Positions 36,414 through 45,175 of a stretch of 64,000 nt of DNA are shown here, piece by piece. The stretch comes from Streptomyces sp. TN58 (GTDB lineage: Bacteria > Actinomycetota > Actinomycetes > Streptomycetales > Streptomycetaceae). The translations under genes were made by a program, and so were the position numbers. The first letter of the stretch is position 1; each line of letters begins with the position of its first letter. The stretch spans positions 5,680,001 to 5,744,000 of the forward strand of contig NZ_CP018870.1 in NCBI RefSeq assembly GCF_001941845.1. Reading direction: 5' to 3'. Under the pieces are notes generated by a model, which searched no databases, was not told the origin of the DNA, and saw nothing but the letters and a program-made list of their open reading frames with translations.

Positions 36414-37043
36414 TCAGGACCGGAGTATGTCCGCCACCCTCTGCAGCGCGTCCTTGCGATGCTGTTCGCGAGACGCTCGGACCTCGGGATCGGGCGACCA
36501 CAGTGCCTGCCGGCCGGGGTGATACGTACGCACCACCTGGAACCATACCTCTCCCGCGAACTCGGGATGTCGCTTCTCGAGCCGTCGCCACGTGGCCTGC
36601 GCGTCACCGCCCTGGAGCAGGACGACGCGCGGATTCGGCATCAACCCGAGGAGGCGCGCGAGGACTTCCGCGCCGGCCTCCTGCTGGGAGGCGTCGGGCT
36701 TCTGGTTGATGTACCAGGGGTAGGCGTTCCAGGGTGTGGTGTCGCGGATGTCGATGCCGGCCTCCTTGAAGGCATGGCACTGACGCTCGGCGGTCGGGTC
36801 GTCGTTCTCCACGCACAGGAATCCCGAGCCGGAGCCGTCCTGCGTCTTGGGGCCGGGATCGCGCAGTACGGACAGGACACGTGCGTCGACTCCGCCGTGC
36901 CAGGGGGCGACATACGGCATCCAGCCCCGGTCGTCCTGGTCGCGCAGACCGTCGACCAGTTCGTTGATCGCGCGCACGTGCGGCGCGTACCGATTCTGCT
37001 CTTGAGCGACGCGAAACGCGTCGTCCGCCATCCGCCGGACCAT
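36414..37043 (-). CDS. Uracil-DNA glycosylase superfamily protein
   Basis: A 209-aa protein whose plan matches the UDG superfamily. An N-terminal segment (VLSVLRDPGPKTQDGSGSGFLC) occupies the place of the catalytic GxDPG-type motif. A central strand, VVLLQGGDAQATW, is typical. The late HPGRQALW corresponds to the HPS loop that contacts DNA. The NDDPTAERQ stretch lies where family-4-like enzymes bind the base. It differs from canonical Ung, so the substrate may be another modified base. The ATG at 37043 follows GAGGGAG. It precedes the HhH-GPD gene on the same strand. Confidence 0.7.
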   Translation of the reverse strand: MVRRMADDAFRVAQEQNRYAPHVRAINELVDGLRDQDDRGWMPYVAPWHGGVDARVLSVLRDPGPKTQDGSGSGFLCVENDDPTAERQCHAFKEAGIDIRDTTPWNAYPWYINQKPDASQQEAGAEVLARLLGLMPNPRVVLLQGGDAQATWRRLEKRHPEFAGEVWFQVVRTYHPGRQALWSPDPEVRASREQHRKDALQRVADILRS

Positions 37044-37195
37044 GACTGCTCCCTCTTCGTCCCCACCCGAGTCATGCCGCGGCTGGAGGGCCGCCCGGCC
37101 TCAGGTTAGAGGACCTCACCGGCATGTGCTTCGGTACGGGGCCTCGCCCGGCGTCGCCGCTCCCGCACCGAGCTCTCCCGGCTACGATCGACCGC

Positions 37196-38362
37196 ATGAC
37201 GACCTCGGAGACCCCGCCGCCCCCGATTCAGGAAGAGTACTTTCTCGACATGCCTACGGGAGTCGAGGCGGAGGCGGAGGACGAGGCGATCCCTGAGATC
37301 GAGCGCCCGTGGAAGCCCGAGCAGATCCGGGTCAACACCAAGCAGTTCTCGCTCCGCAACGCACTGGACATGATCGACGACGAGTCGCTGGAGCTCGCTC
37401 CTGATTTCCAGCGTGGCCGTGTCTGGAAGCATGTCCAGAAGTCCCGTCTCATCGAGTCTGTCCTGCTGCAGATCCCGCTTCCGGCGTTCTATTTCGCCGA
37501 GGACTCCGAAGGGTTCATGCGGGTCGTGGACGGCCTTCAGCGCCTCTCGACGATCCACGACTTCGTGCGGGGCGGGGAGAAGGCGGGATTCGCGCTCAAG
37601 GGGCTGGAATATCTGGAAGAGTCGGTAGAGGGGAAGCGGTTCGAGGATCTGCCCGCGCCGTGGAAGCGGCGGATCAACAACGCGCAGATCATGGCCCATG
37701 TCATCGACCCGACGACCCCGCCCGATGTCATGTACGACATCTTCAAGCGCATCAACACGGGTGGAACTCCACTCAACGCGCAGGAGATCCGGCACTGCAT
37801 GAGCAAGGACCGAAGCCGGCGGACCCTCAGGATGATGACGTCCTCGGACGAATTCAACGCGGCCACCAACGGTCTCGGTGGCCATGAGCGTATGAACGAC
37901 CGGGAGATGGCTCTCCGCTTCGCCGCCTTCTGGCTGCATGGTGCGGAGGAGTATATGAGATTCGGGGCGATGGACCCGTTCCTCCAGCGCACCACTGCCA
38001 TGCTGGACAATCCGAGCGAGGTGGATGACACCAAGCTCGACCACATGATGGCCGACTTCCGCCACGCCATGGAGAACGCGTACCTGGTCTTCGCGGGGCA
38101 GGCATTCAGGAAATGGCCACAGGGACCGAGCCAGGGCAAGTATCCGATCAACCGGGCACTCTTCGAAGCATGGGCCATCACGCTGACGACGTACGACGGC
38201 CGCGATCTCGCGGACCGCAGGGAATCCATCGTCGAGGCGGCACGCGACCTGATGACCCATGACTACCGCTATCTGGAAGCGATCACCTCGTCCACCGGTG
38301 ACACCAAGCGCGTCATCTACCGCTTCGGTGTCACCCGCCTCGCCGCCGAGGCCGGCCGGTGA
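37196..38362 (+). CDS. DUF262 domain protein (ParB/GmrS-like nuclease fold)
   Basis: A 388-aa protein. The N-terminal half contains the DUF262 signature: DFQRGRVWKHVQKSRLIESVLLQIPLPAFYF (from about residue 70) and VVDGLQRLSTI (about 110). These correspond to the P-x-FQR-x-W and DGQQR motifs of GmrS, which hydrolyses NTP and drives a nuclease. Gln in the last motif is replaced by Leu (DGLQR). The C-terminal half is helical and lacks the HNH of full GmrSD proteins. It overlaps the next ATPase gene (GTGA), so both are made together. I take it as the first gene of a three-gene defence cassette. Confidence 0.85.
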   Translation: MTTSETPPPPIQEEYFLDMPTGVEAEAEDEAIPEIERPWKPEQIRVNTKQFSLRNALDMIDDESLELAPDFQRGRVWKHVQKSRLIESVLLQIPLPAFYFAEDSEGFMRVVDGLQRLSTIHDFVRGGEKAGFALKGLEYLEESVEGKRFEDLPAPWKRRINNAQIMAHVIDPTTPPDVMYDIFKRINTGGTPLNAQEIRHCMSKDRSRRTLRMMTSSDEFNAATNGLGGHERMNDREMALRFAAFWLHGAEEYMRFGAMDPFLQRTTAMLDNPSEVDDTKLDHMMADFRHAMENAYLVFAGQAFRKWPQGPSQGKYPINRALFEAWAITLTTYDGRDLADRRESIVEAARDLMTHDYRYLEAITSSTGDTKRVIYRFGVTRLAAEAGR

Positions 38363-39474
38363 TCACCTCCCTGGGCATCCGCCACTTCAAGCGCTTCGCC
38401 GAGGCCTCGTTCGCCCTGCGGCCGCTCACCGTCCTGACTGGCCTCAACGGAACCGGGAAGAGCACCGTCATCCAGGCGCTGCTCCTCGCCCGCCAGCTCG
38501 CCGACGCTCCGGGCAGCCGCGTGGTGCGGCTCAACGGCCCGCACGGACTTGCCCTGGGCGAAGCGCACGAACTGCTGCACCCCGACGCGCCGGACTCGGT
38601 CATCGAGGTCAGGACCGAAAGCGATCAAGCCGACGTGCCGCCGAGCGATCTCACCTTCGCCGTCCCCGATGAGCAGGCCCTCTACCTCGCCGTCGAACCC
38701 TCCTCCGACGCCCCACTTCCCGAGCTGACCGGCCAGGGATGCGCTTTCACCTATCTCTGCGCCGAACGCCTTGGCCCCCGGGACCAGCTCGACGTCTCCG
38801 CCGAGCACCCGGAGCTGCTCGGGGTCGGCGTCCGCGGCGAGTACACGGCTCAGGTGCTCGCCCTGCACGAGAGCCGGCCCGTACGGGCGGAGCTGCGGCA
38901 CCCGGACACCGAGGCCACCCACGGTGTCACCGTCCTGCGGACCCAGACCGAGATGTGGGCGTCCGAGATCATTCGGCCCATCGAGATCATGGCCCAGTGG
39001 CCGCCCGGGATCACGGCGAGCACGATCCGCTTCCGGGAGCCGGGCCTGCTCAGTGAGGCGATCCGCCCCACCAACATGGGGTTCGGCTTCTCCTACGCGC
39101 TGCCGGTCATCGTGGCCGGGCTGCTCACCGTGCCCGGTGACATCCTGATCGTGGAGAATCCCGAGGCCCACCTGCATCCGGGGGGCCAGTCCCAGCTGGG
39201 GCGCTTTCTCGCGAGGGTCGTGGGAGCGGGGGCCCAGGTCATCGTGGAGACCCACAGCGACCATGTGATCAACGGTGTCCGTCTCGGTGTCGCCGAGGAT
39301 CGGACCATCGGTCCGGAGTCGGCGCTGATCCACTACTTCGGGGCGGAGGCGGCAGGCTCCGTACCCATCGAACTCACCGAGAGAGGTGAGTTGAGCGACT
39401 GGCCGGAGGGATTCTTCGACCAGATCGAGCGCGATCTGGGGAGGCTGGCGCGTGCCAGGCGCAGGGGGAGGTGA
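38359..39474 (+). CDS. AAA ATPase, OLD/DUF3696-like
   Basis: A 371-aa ABC-type ATPase of the OLD/RecF-like group. Walker A is GLNGTGKST (about residue 28). The long insert has no coiled coil. Walker B is ILIVENPEAHLHPGGQSQLGRFLA (about 265), followed by VIVETHSDHVINGVRLG, the D-loop and H-region of the family. The final GELSDWPEGFFDQIERDL is typical of DUF3696 proteins. No TOPRIM nuclease is attached, so the nuclease activity, if any, would come from the DUF262 partner. The GTG start overlaps the upstream stop by four bases, and the next gene starts 23 bp before this one ends. Confidence 0.87.
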   Translation: MITSLGIRHFKRFAEASFALRPLTVLTGLNGTGKSTVIQALLLARQLADAPGSRVVRLNGPHGLALGEAHELLHPDAPDSVIEVRTESDQADVPPSDLTFAVPDEQALYLAVEPSSDAPLPELTGQGCAFTYLCAERLGPRDQLDVSAEHPELLGVGVRGEYTAQVLALHESRPVRAELRHPDTEATHGVTVLRTQTEMWASEIIRPIEIMAQWPPGITASTIRFREPGLLSEAIRPTNMGFGFSYALPVIVAGLLTVPGDILIVENPEAHLHPGGQSQLGRFLARVVGAGAQVIVETHSDHVINGVRLGVAEDRTIGPESALIHYFGAEAAGSVPIELTERGELSDWPEGFFDQIERDLGRLARARRRGR

Positions 39475-40433
39475 GCCGGCCAGGTTCGTGGTCGACGAGT
39501 CGTCGTTCGACTTCCGGGGGCTCACCGAGGAGGCGTTGACCGATGCCATGGACGCGTTCAACGACGCCCTCGAAGAGCTGAGAGAGACGCGCACGGTCAA
39601 CGTCTCGCCGTGGTGGTTCGACGCGGAGTGCGCGGAGGGACGCGACCTTCACGAAGTCCTGTACGAGGGCGGGACTCCGAAGGCCGGGCGGGACGCGAGG
39701 CTGCGGATGGCCAGGCTGATGGACCGCTGCCCGTCCTGGGACCCGGATCTGCCCGGCCTGCCTGATGAGGTATCGGTGAACGGGGCGGAGCCGTGTCTTG
39801 CGCTCTCCGTCGGACACTCCTGGTGGCACGCCGGGAACGGGCACAGCGTGGGATGTCTGGTCTTTACCGTGTCCAGGCGCCGAGGATGGCATTCGGTCAC
39901 GGCCAGGGAAGACAAGACCTCGGAGCACATCGAGCGGGACGTGTTCTTCTTCGGGGGGGCCGCAGGGGCTGCCGGAGTTCTGGCGCTCGCTGTTCGCTCG
40001 TGAGGGCGTCAGGGAGAACGAGTTCTTCGAGCGGGCGAGGGAGGCGTTTCCCGGGCTGGTCTTCGCCGAGTCCCTCGCCTTCCGGAAGTTCGATGGTGGT
40101 TACGGCCAGTTGAGGGACTGGGTCGTCCACGTCCTCACTGTGGTGAACGACCATTTCGCAGACGCCGTGGCCAAGCACGCGGGAGTGGCGGCGAACGTCC
40201 AGGCGGAGCTCGGCCACCACGGCCTCGTTCTCTCCCCGGAGAGCCCCAACACACGCTCCAAGGCCCGCATCATGGCGCAGCGGGATGTGGATCACGTGGG
40301 GGAGACCTACCGCTGCGAGTGGCATGCGAAGAAGGAGCCGAACCGAAACAGGGTGCACTTCAGCCTGCCCGATCAGCGTCTGGGGGGCCGCATCCTGATC
40401 GGCATCTTCGTCGATCATCTAGACACGGAGTGA
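39452..40433 (+). pseudogene. Third gene of DUF262/ATPase cassette, frameshifted at a G7 tract
   Basis: An unknown protein that would be about 326 aa if intact. Frame one runs from GTG 39452 to HIERDVFFFGG and then fails. Frame two continues PQGLPEFWRSLFAREGV to the end at 40433. The join is a run of seven G at 39953-39959; with six, the protein reads VFFFGGPQGLPEFWR without a break. The C-terminus (CEWHAKKEPNRNRVHFS, then GGRILIGIFVDHLDTE) has a motif seen also at the end of the 43418-45067 product. The tract could switch expression by slippage, or be a sequencing error. The N-terminal part resembles nothing I know. Confidence 0.65.
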
Positions 40434-40533
40434 CATCCCCTTCCGATCGATGAGGCGCAGTCGGCGAAGCGTTCGGCAACTTCAACTTCGGCGATCGTAC
40501 ACACGTCCACAGTCGTAATGGCCAGATTGGTCT

Positions 40534-40548
40534 GTTGACGTCGCTAAC
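40534..40548. promoter_or_regulatory. Shared island operator, site 2 (upstream of Rad50-like/McrBC operon)
   Basis: GTTGAC-GTC-GCTAAC lies 72 bp upstream of the Rad50-like gene. It matches site 3 in 15 of 17 positions when extended to GTTGACGTCGCTAACGC. The right half is imperfect. The intergenic region 40434-40619 has no gene. Confidence 0.55.
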
Positions 40549-40619
40549 GCGAGTGCGTCAAGGTGTGGTTCTGAGATGCGGTCCACCGCCGTACCGCAGT
40601 TCCCTTGCCTGGAGCCGCC

Positions 40620-43004
40620 GTGAGCGATCAGTCCCACCCGTCCCTCCGCGACCTCGTCCTCAAGCGCCTGGCCGTTTCCAGCGTGGAGCCGGAGACGGCG
40701 GACCTGTTGCGCGACCTGTTCCCCGAGGCTCCGAACGGAACGGCCACCCGGACGGGACCCCTCTTCCTGCGCTCCATCACGGCTGCCGGGTGGCGGGGCA
40801 TCGGGCCGGAGGCCACGCTCGACCTCACGCCGGCACCGGGACTCACCGTCGTCGCCGGACGCAACGGCTCCGGGAAGTCCAGCTTCGCCGAGGCTGCCGA
40901 GATGACGCTGACGGGCGACAACTTCCGCTGGCAGGACCGTACACAGATCTGGCGGCAGGGGTGGCGCAATCTGCACAACCCCGCGACTCCCCGTGTGGAG
41001 GTGGTGTGCTCCCGCGACGGTGCGGCGGCTCCGGCCACCATTGGCAGGAGCTGGCACGGTGCGAACCTGAGTGACGCGCGGGTGGCGGTCCGCCGGCCCG
41101 GCGAGCCCGATGCCGAACTGCATCAGGTCGTCGGCGCGGAGGAGCTCGCGCTGTACCGGCCGTTCCTCTCGTACAGCGAACTCGGGGCCGTGATCAACGG
41201 CCCCATGACCGCCCTCCATGACGGACTCGCCCAGATCCTCGGCCTGGAGCAGCTCTCCGAGGCCTATAAGGAGGCGGGAGCCCGCCTCAAGGCGATCAAG
41301 GACGGCGAGAAGAAGGTCACCGACCTGGCAGCCACGGTCCTCACCGAACTGCGGGGCTCCGGCGACCCGAGGGCCGTCGCGGCCGTGGAGGTTCTCTCCG
41401 CACGCCGCCCGGACCGCGAACGCGTTCGCACCCTCCTCGCCGCACGGCCCGAAGGCGACAACGCCGAACTCGAAAGGCTGCGCGGGCTCTCCACCCTCGA
41501 AGGGCCTGATCTGAGCGACATCAGCGGTGCCGTGACGCGGCTGCGGGAAGCCGCGGCCCGGGCCGATGACGCGCGGTCCGGCTCCGCCGAGGACGCCCGC
41601 CGTCTCTCCGACCTCCTGGAGCGGGTGCTCGACCACCGGCGGCGGGCGCGGACCGCCGACTGCCCCGTCTGCGACACCCCCGGACTGCTCGACGACGACT
41701 GGGCGGTGCGCGCCCGGGAGCAGGTCGAACGGCTCCAGCACGAAGCCGCGGAAGCGCAGTCCGCGCGCGACGACCTGCGCGGCGCCATCCGCGCCGTCCA
41801 CGATCTCGTCCAACCCGTTCCCGTATGGCTCCGGCCGGAGGACTCGCCGCTCGCCACCCTCTGGCGGGAATGGTCCCTGTGCCGGAGCGTGACCGACCCC
41901 CGCCCGCTGGCGGATCAGGTCGAGCGCCTTTCGGCCGCCCTCGCCGACGCCTGCCGACAAGAGAGCGAGCAGGCGGCCCGCCTGCTCGCTGATCAGGACG
42001 CCGGCTGGCAGCCGCTCGGGGTGCGCCTCGCCGAATGGCTGGCCGCCGCCGACCGGGCCGCCGAGGCCGCATTGCTCGGCAAGCGGCTCAAGGACGCGCA
42101 GACCTGGCTCAAGAAGGTCACCGACGAACTCCGCGAGGAGCGGCTGCGCCCGTTCGCCGACCAGTCGCAGACCATCTGGAAGCTGCTCTGCGAGCGCAGC
42201 AGCGTCACGCTCGGCTCGATCGGCCTGACGGGGACGGCCAACCAGCGCAAGGTGAAGCTCGACGTGTCCGTGGACGCCATGGACGCGCCCGCCTTCGGCG
42301 TGATGAGCCAGGGTGAACTGCACTCGCTCGCCCTCTCGCTGTTCCTCCCTCGCGCCACCCACCCCGACAGCCCTTTCGGATTCCTGGTGATCGACGACCC
42401 GGTGCAGTCCATGGACCCGGAGAAGGTCGAGGGGCTCGCGCGGGTCCTCCACGCCTGTGCCCAGCGCCGCCAGGTGATCGTCTTCACTCACGACACCCGC
42501 CTCCAGCAGGCCATCCGCCACCTGCGCATCCCCGCGACGATCATGCAGGTCTCCCGGCAGACCGACTCCGTCGTCAAGGTCACCCGCACCGACGACCCGG
42601 TCTCCCTCGCGCTGAGCGAGGCCCGGGCCGTCGCCAAGGACCCGAACGTGCCGCAGGACGTCGCCGACCGGGTCCTGCCCCAGATGTGCCGTGGCGCCCT
42701 GGAGGCCGCCTGCCTGGAACCCGCACGGCGCCGCCTGCGGGCCGAAGGCCACGGCCACGCCGATGTCGAGGCCAGGATCGGCAAGGCACACAAGCTCACC
42801 GAACTCGCCGCGCTCGCCTTCTACGACAGCACCATGGAGCCCGCCCAGGTCCTCGCCGCCGTCGCCCAGGACCACGGCCCCTGGGCCCGCGCGCTCATCG
42901 AGCGGTGCAACGCCGGCGCCCACCAGCTCCTCACCCCGATCGGCGACCGCATGGACCTGGTCCGGGACACCGAGCGCCTTGCGAAGGCGGTGCGCGGCCG
43001 ATGA
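40620..43004 (+). CDS. Rad50/SbcC-like SMC-type ATPase
   Basis: A 794-aa ABC ATPase with the SMC-family split head. Walker A is AGRNGSGKSSF (about residue 80). Two helical arms flank a CPVC motif (about 348) placed like the zinc hook of Rad50. The signature helix is MSQGELHSLALSLFLPR (about 563), and Walker B is FGFLVIDDPVQSMD (about 588), followed by VIVFTHDTRL. It is shorter than true Rad50 or SbcC, as are defence-associated versions such as those in Lamassu and RecF-like systems. GTG at 40620 has GGAG five bases upstream. It heads a six-gene operon and overlaps the next gene by ATGA. Confidence 0.88.
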   Translation: MSDQSHPSLRDLVLKRLAVSSVEPETADLLRDLFPEAPNGTATRTGPLFLRSITAAGWRGIGPEATLDLTPAPGLTVVAGRNGSGKSSFAEAAEMTLTGDNFRWQDRTQIWRQGWRNLHNPATPRVEVVCSRDGAAAPATIGRSWHGANLSDARVAVRRPGEPDAELHQVVGAEELALYRPFLSYSELGAVINGPMTALHDGLAQILGLEQLSEAYKEAGARLKAIKDGEKKVTDLAATVLTELRGSGDPRAVAAVEVLSARRPDRERVRTLLAARPEGDNAELERLRGLSTLEGPDLSDISGAVTRLREAAARADDARSGSAEDARRLSDLLERVLDHRRRARTADCPVCDTPGLLDDDWAVRAREQVERLQHEAAEAQSARDDLRGAIRAVHDLVQPVPVWLRPEDSPLATLWREWSLCRSVTDPRPLADQVERLSAALADACRQESEQAARLLADQDAGWQPLGVRLAEWLAAADRAAEAALLGKRLKDAQTWLKKVTDELREERLRPFADQSQTIWKLLCERSSVTLGSIGLTGTANQRKVKLDVSVDAMDAPAFGVMSQGELHSLALSLFLPRATHPDSPFGFLVIDDPVQSMDPEKVEGLARVLHACAQRRQVIVFTHDTRLQQAIRHLRIPATIMQVSRQTDSVVKVTRTDDPVSLALSEARAVAKDPNVPQDVADRVLPQMCRGALEAACLEPARRRLRAEGHGHADVEARIGKAHKLTELAALAFYDSTMEPAQVLAAVAQDHGPWARALIERCNAGAHQLLTPIGDRMDLVRDTERLAKAVRGR

Positions 43005-43393
43005 CCCGTACCCCCGACGACCTAGCCGCGGCCGCCCGTCATCTGCTGCTCCCTCCCTCCGGCGTCATCCACACCCTCGCGCCGGGACTCCGCGCCCGAG
43101 CCGCCGCCGCCCTGCTCCGGCTGGCCCTGGACGAGGCCATGGACGGCTTCTGGCGGCAAGTCAGCCCCGCCATGGCGCACAGCCGTGGCCGTACCAAGGC
43201 GCTCTGTCTGGAGTGGTACGCCCCGTGCTCCGTGGCCCGTCAGTGGTACGCCGTGTGGTCCGCGCTCAGCGCGGCCTGCCACCACCACACGTACGAACTC
43301 CCGCCCACCCCGGGCGAGGTCAAGGCCTGGCACGACGACGTCGTCGAACTGCTCGCCGCCCTCCGCCAAGGACCCGAGCGGACCGAAGCCTGA
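43001..43393 (+). CDS. Small partner protein of the Rad50-like ATPase (130 aa)
   Basis: A 130-aa helical protein without a recognised domain. It begins MTRTPDDLAAAARHLLLPPS. Cys/His/Trp residues are notable in the second half (CLEWYAPCSVARQWYAVWSALSAACHHHTYELPP). The ATG overlaps the stop of the ATPase gene (ATGA), which implies coupled translation and a fixed ratio. SMC-like defence ATPases often have such a small subunit encoded directly after them; that is the basis for calling it a partner. Confidence 0.75.
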   Translation: MTRTPDDLAAAARHLLLPPSGVIHTLAPGLRARAAAALLRLALDEAMDGFWRQVSPAMAHSRGRTKALCLEWYAPCSVARQWYAVWSALSAACHHHTYELPPTPGEVKAWHDDVVELLAALRQGPERTEA

Positions 43394-43417
43394 CCGGTGC
43401 ACCGAAAGGACCACGGC

Positions 43418-45067
43418 ATGGACACACGCCGCTACCGCATGGTCGTCACCAGCGGCCTCGACTACGTCAGCACCGGCGCGCAGGTCGACGCCCGGCTCCG
43501 GGACTGGCTGCGTGAACCGCCCAAGAACTACGACATCCAGGCGTTCGCGGAGGGACGCAACGAGATAGCCCGGGGAGTCACGCTCGACCACGACTCGGCG
43601 ACCGGCACCGGCGGGGCGTACGGGCGTTGGCGCCTCCGGGAGACCGCCCCGGACGGCACCTGGCAGACGACCCTGGTGATCAGGCAGACGGAGAGCCGGC
43701 CGACCCGCGTACAGCTGGACGTGGAGCACCTTCCCGACGATCCGGACACGTTGCCGACGCCCGCAAAGACCCCCCGTCTCGCGGCAAGCCTGCTGGACGT
43801 CCTTCAGGCCCGCGACGGGCTCGCGGACGTGACCCGGATGCCACAGGTCGTCGAGGCGGCCGACATCGACTCCGTCATCGACGAGTTGTGCGACGCGGAG
43901 CGTCGTCTCCCGATCGTCATGGCCACCGCCCCGAACGGGGCCGACTTCGATGTCTGGCTGGAGCGGACCCTGGACCCGCTGGTCCGTCCCCTGGCCGGCC
44001 TCGCCATCCTCTACGCCCTCGCGCCCGGGGCGGACAACCGCTTCAACCGGCTCATGGAGTACCACCGGGTGTACGGCGGCGGCATCCGGACCTTCCTTCC
44101 TGGTGTGGACCCGGCCTGGGCGGCCGACGGCCAGCGCCACCGCGTCATGTCGCACCGGGTCGTCGCCGAGAACCCGGCCCGGGCCCGCCGCCTGCTCGCC
44201 CAGCTTCCCCAGGGCCTCGCCACCCGGGCGCCACTGCCGCCCGAGCTGGACGCGGTGCCCGTGTTGCGCGCGCGTACCAAGGAGAGCTCGGGCAGCTCCG
44301 AGCTGGAGCGGCTGAGGGACGAGAACCATGCCCTCTTCGAGATCCTCGAGGAAGCCGGGCGCGAGCAGCGGGTACGGGCCGACGAGATCAGGGACCTGAA
44401 GAACGAACTCCAGCGCGCCAGGAGCGACGAGATCACGCTGATCGCCGAGTACGACGAGCAGTACCGGGAACTGCACGAGAGCCGGGTCCAGCTCGTCACC
44501 GTGCAGAAGCGCCTGCTCGCCCTCGGCGCCGCCGAAGCCGCGTACGCCCCGGACGACGGCGGTCCCGCTGTCCCCGAGTCCTTCGCGGAGATCCTGGAAC
44601 GGATCGAGGAGATGCCTCGCGTGCACTTCACCGGAGCCAGGAAGATCACCCTGGAACTGGACGACCAGGCGTACGGTTCCTCCTGGGTCCGCATGGCCTG
44701 GGACGCACTGCTGGCGCTTCGGGACTACGCCGACGTCTCGGTCGACGCCCCCGCCGACGGCGCGGCCTTCCGTGACTTCAAGCAGTGGTGCGAGGACGCT
44801 CCGGGCGGCAGGCACGCGATATCGCCCCGTAAGGTCGTGCGCGACGAGTCCAGGACGGTGAAGACGAACAACGCCTGGCGCAAGGAACGGACCTTCCCCG
44901 TCCCGGAACACGTGGATCCAGCCTGCCGGCTGTTCATGGGCGCGCACGTGAGGATCGGCGGCGGCAACACCGTCGCTCCACGCCTGCACTACCACGACGC
45001 CGCCCGCGCCGAGCACGGGATCTTCATCGGATACATCGGGCCGCACCTCACCAACACCCTCACCTGA
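43418..45067 (+). CDS. Coiled-coil protein of unknown function in McrBC operon (549 aa)
   Basis: I do not recognise a family. The N-terminal about 280 residues form a mixed alpha/beta region (VVTSGLDYVSTGAQVDARLRDWL, RLPIVMATAPNGADFDVWLER, PLAGLAILYALAPGADNRFN). Residues about 290-375 are a clear coiled coil (heptad-rich ELERLRDENHALFEILEEAGREQRVR onward). The C-terminal domain ends in RLHYHDAARAEHGIFIGYIGPHLTNTL, a motif shared loosely with the frameshifted 39452-40433 product. ATG at 43418 follows GAAAGGA; a GTG seven codons earlier is possible. It sits between the ATPase pair and mcrB, so it is probably an adaptor or effector for one of them. Confidence 0.72.
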   Translation: MDTRRYRMVVTSGLDYVSTGAQVDARLRDWLREPPKNYDIQAFAEGRNEIARGVTLDHDSATGTGGAYGRWRLRETAPDGTWQTTLVIRQTESRPTRVQLDVEHLPDDPDTLPTPAKTPRLAASLLDVLQARDGLADVTRMPQVVEAADIDSVIDELCDAERRLPIVMATAPNGADFDVWLERTLDPLVRPLAGLAILYALAPGADNRFNRLMEYHRVYGGGIRTFLPGVDPAWAADGQRHRVMSHRVVAENPARARRLLAQLPQGLATRAPLPPELDAVPVLRARTKESSGSSELERLRDENHALFEILEEAGREQRVRADEIRDLKNELQRARSDEITLIAEYDEQYRELHESRVQLVTVQKRLLALGAAEAAYAPDDGGPAVPESFAEILERIEEMPRVHFTGARKITLELDDQAYGSSWVRMAWDALLALRDYADVSVDAPADGAAFRDFKQWCEDAPGGRHAISPRKVVRDESRTVKTNNAWRKERTFPVPEHVDPACRLFMGAHVRIGGGNTVAPRLHYHDAARAEHGIFIGYIGPHLTNTLT

Positions 45068-45175
45068 GGTACAGAGCGGGGTTAAGGTCCTTCTCGGCAC
45101 CGACCTTCGGGCATATGCCCTGCCCGTGTCCAAGGACTCACGGGAACGAGGAACGTACGTGAACCAGGAGTGTGC

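Noticed and set aside
39953..39959. Programmed ribosomal frameshifting at the G7 tract
   Set aside because: No slippery X-XXY-YYZ heptamer with a downstream pseudoknot was recognised. Slippage during replication or a sequencing error is simpler.
40620..43393. Calling the SMC-like ATPase and its small partner a Lamassu system
   Set aside because: No LmuA-type effector gene is adjacent, and the pair is cotranscribed with McrBC. The label would be unsupported.
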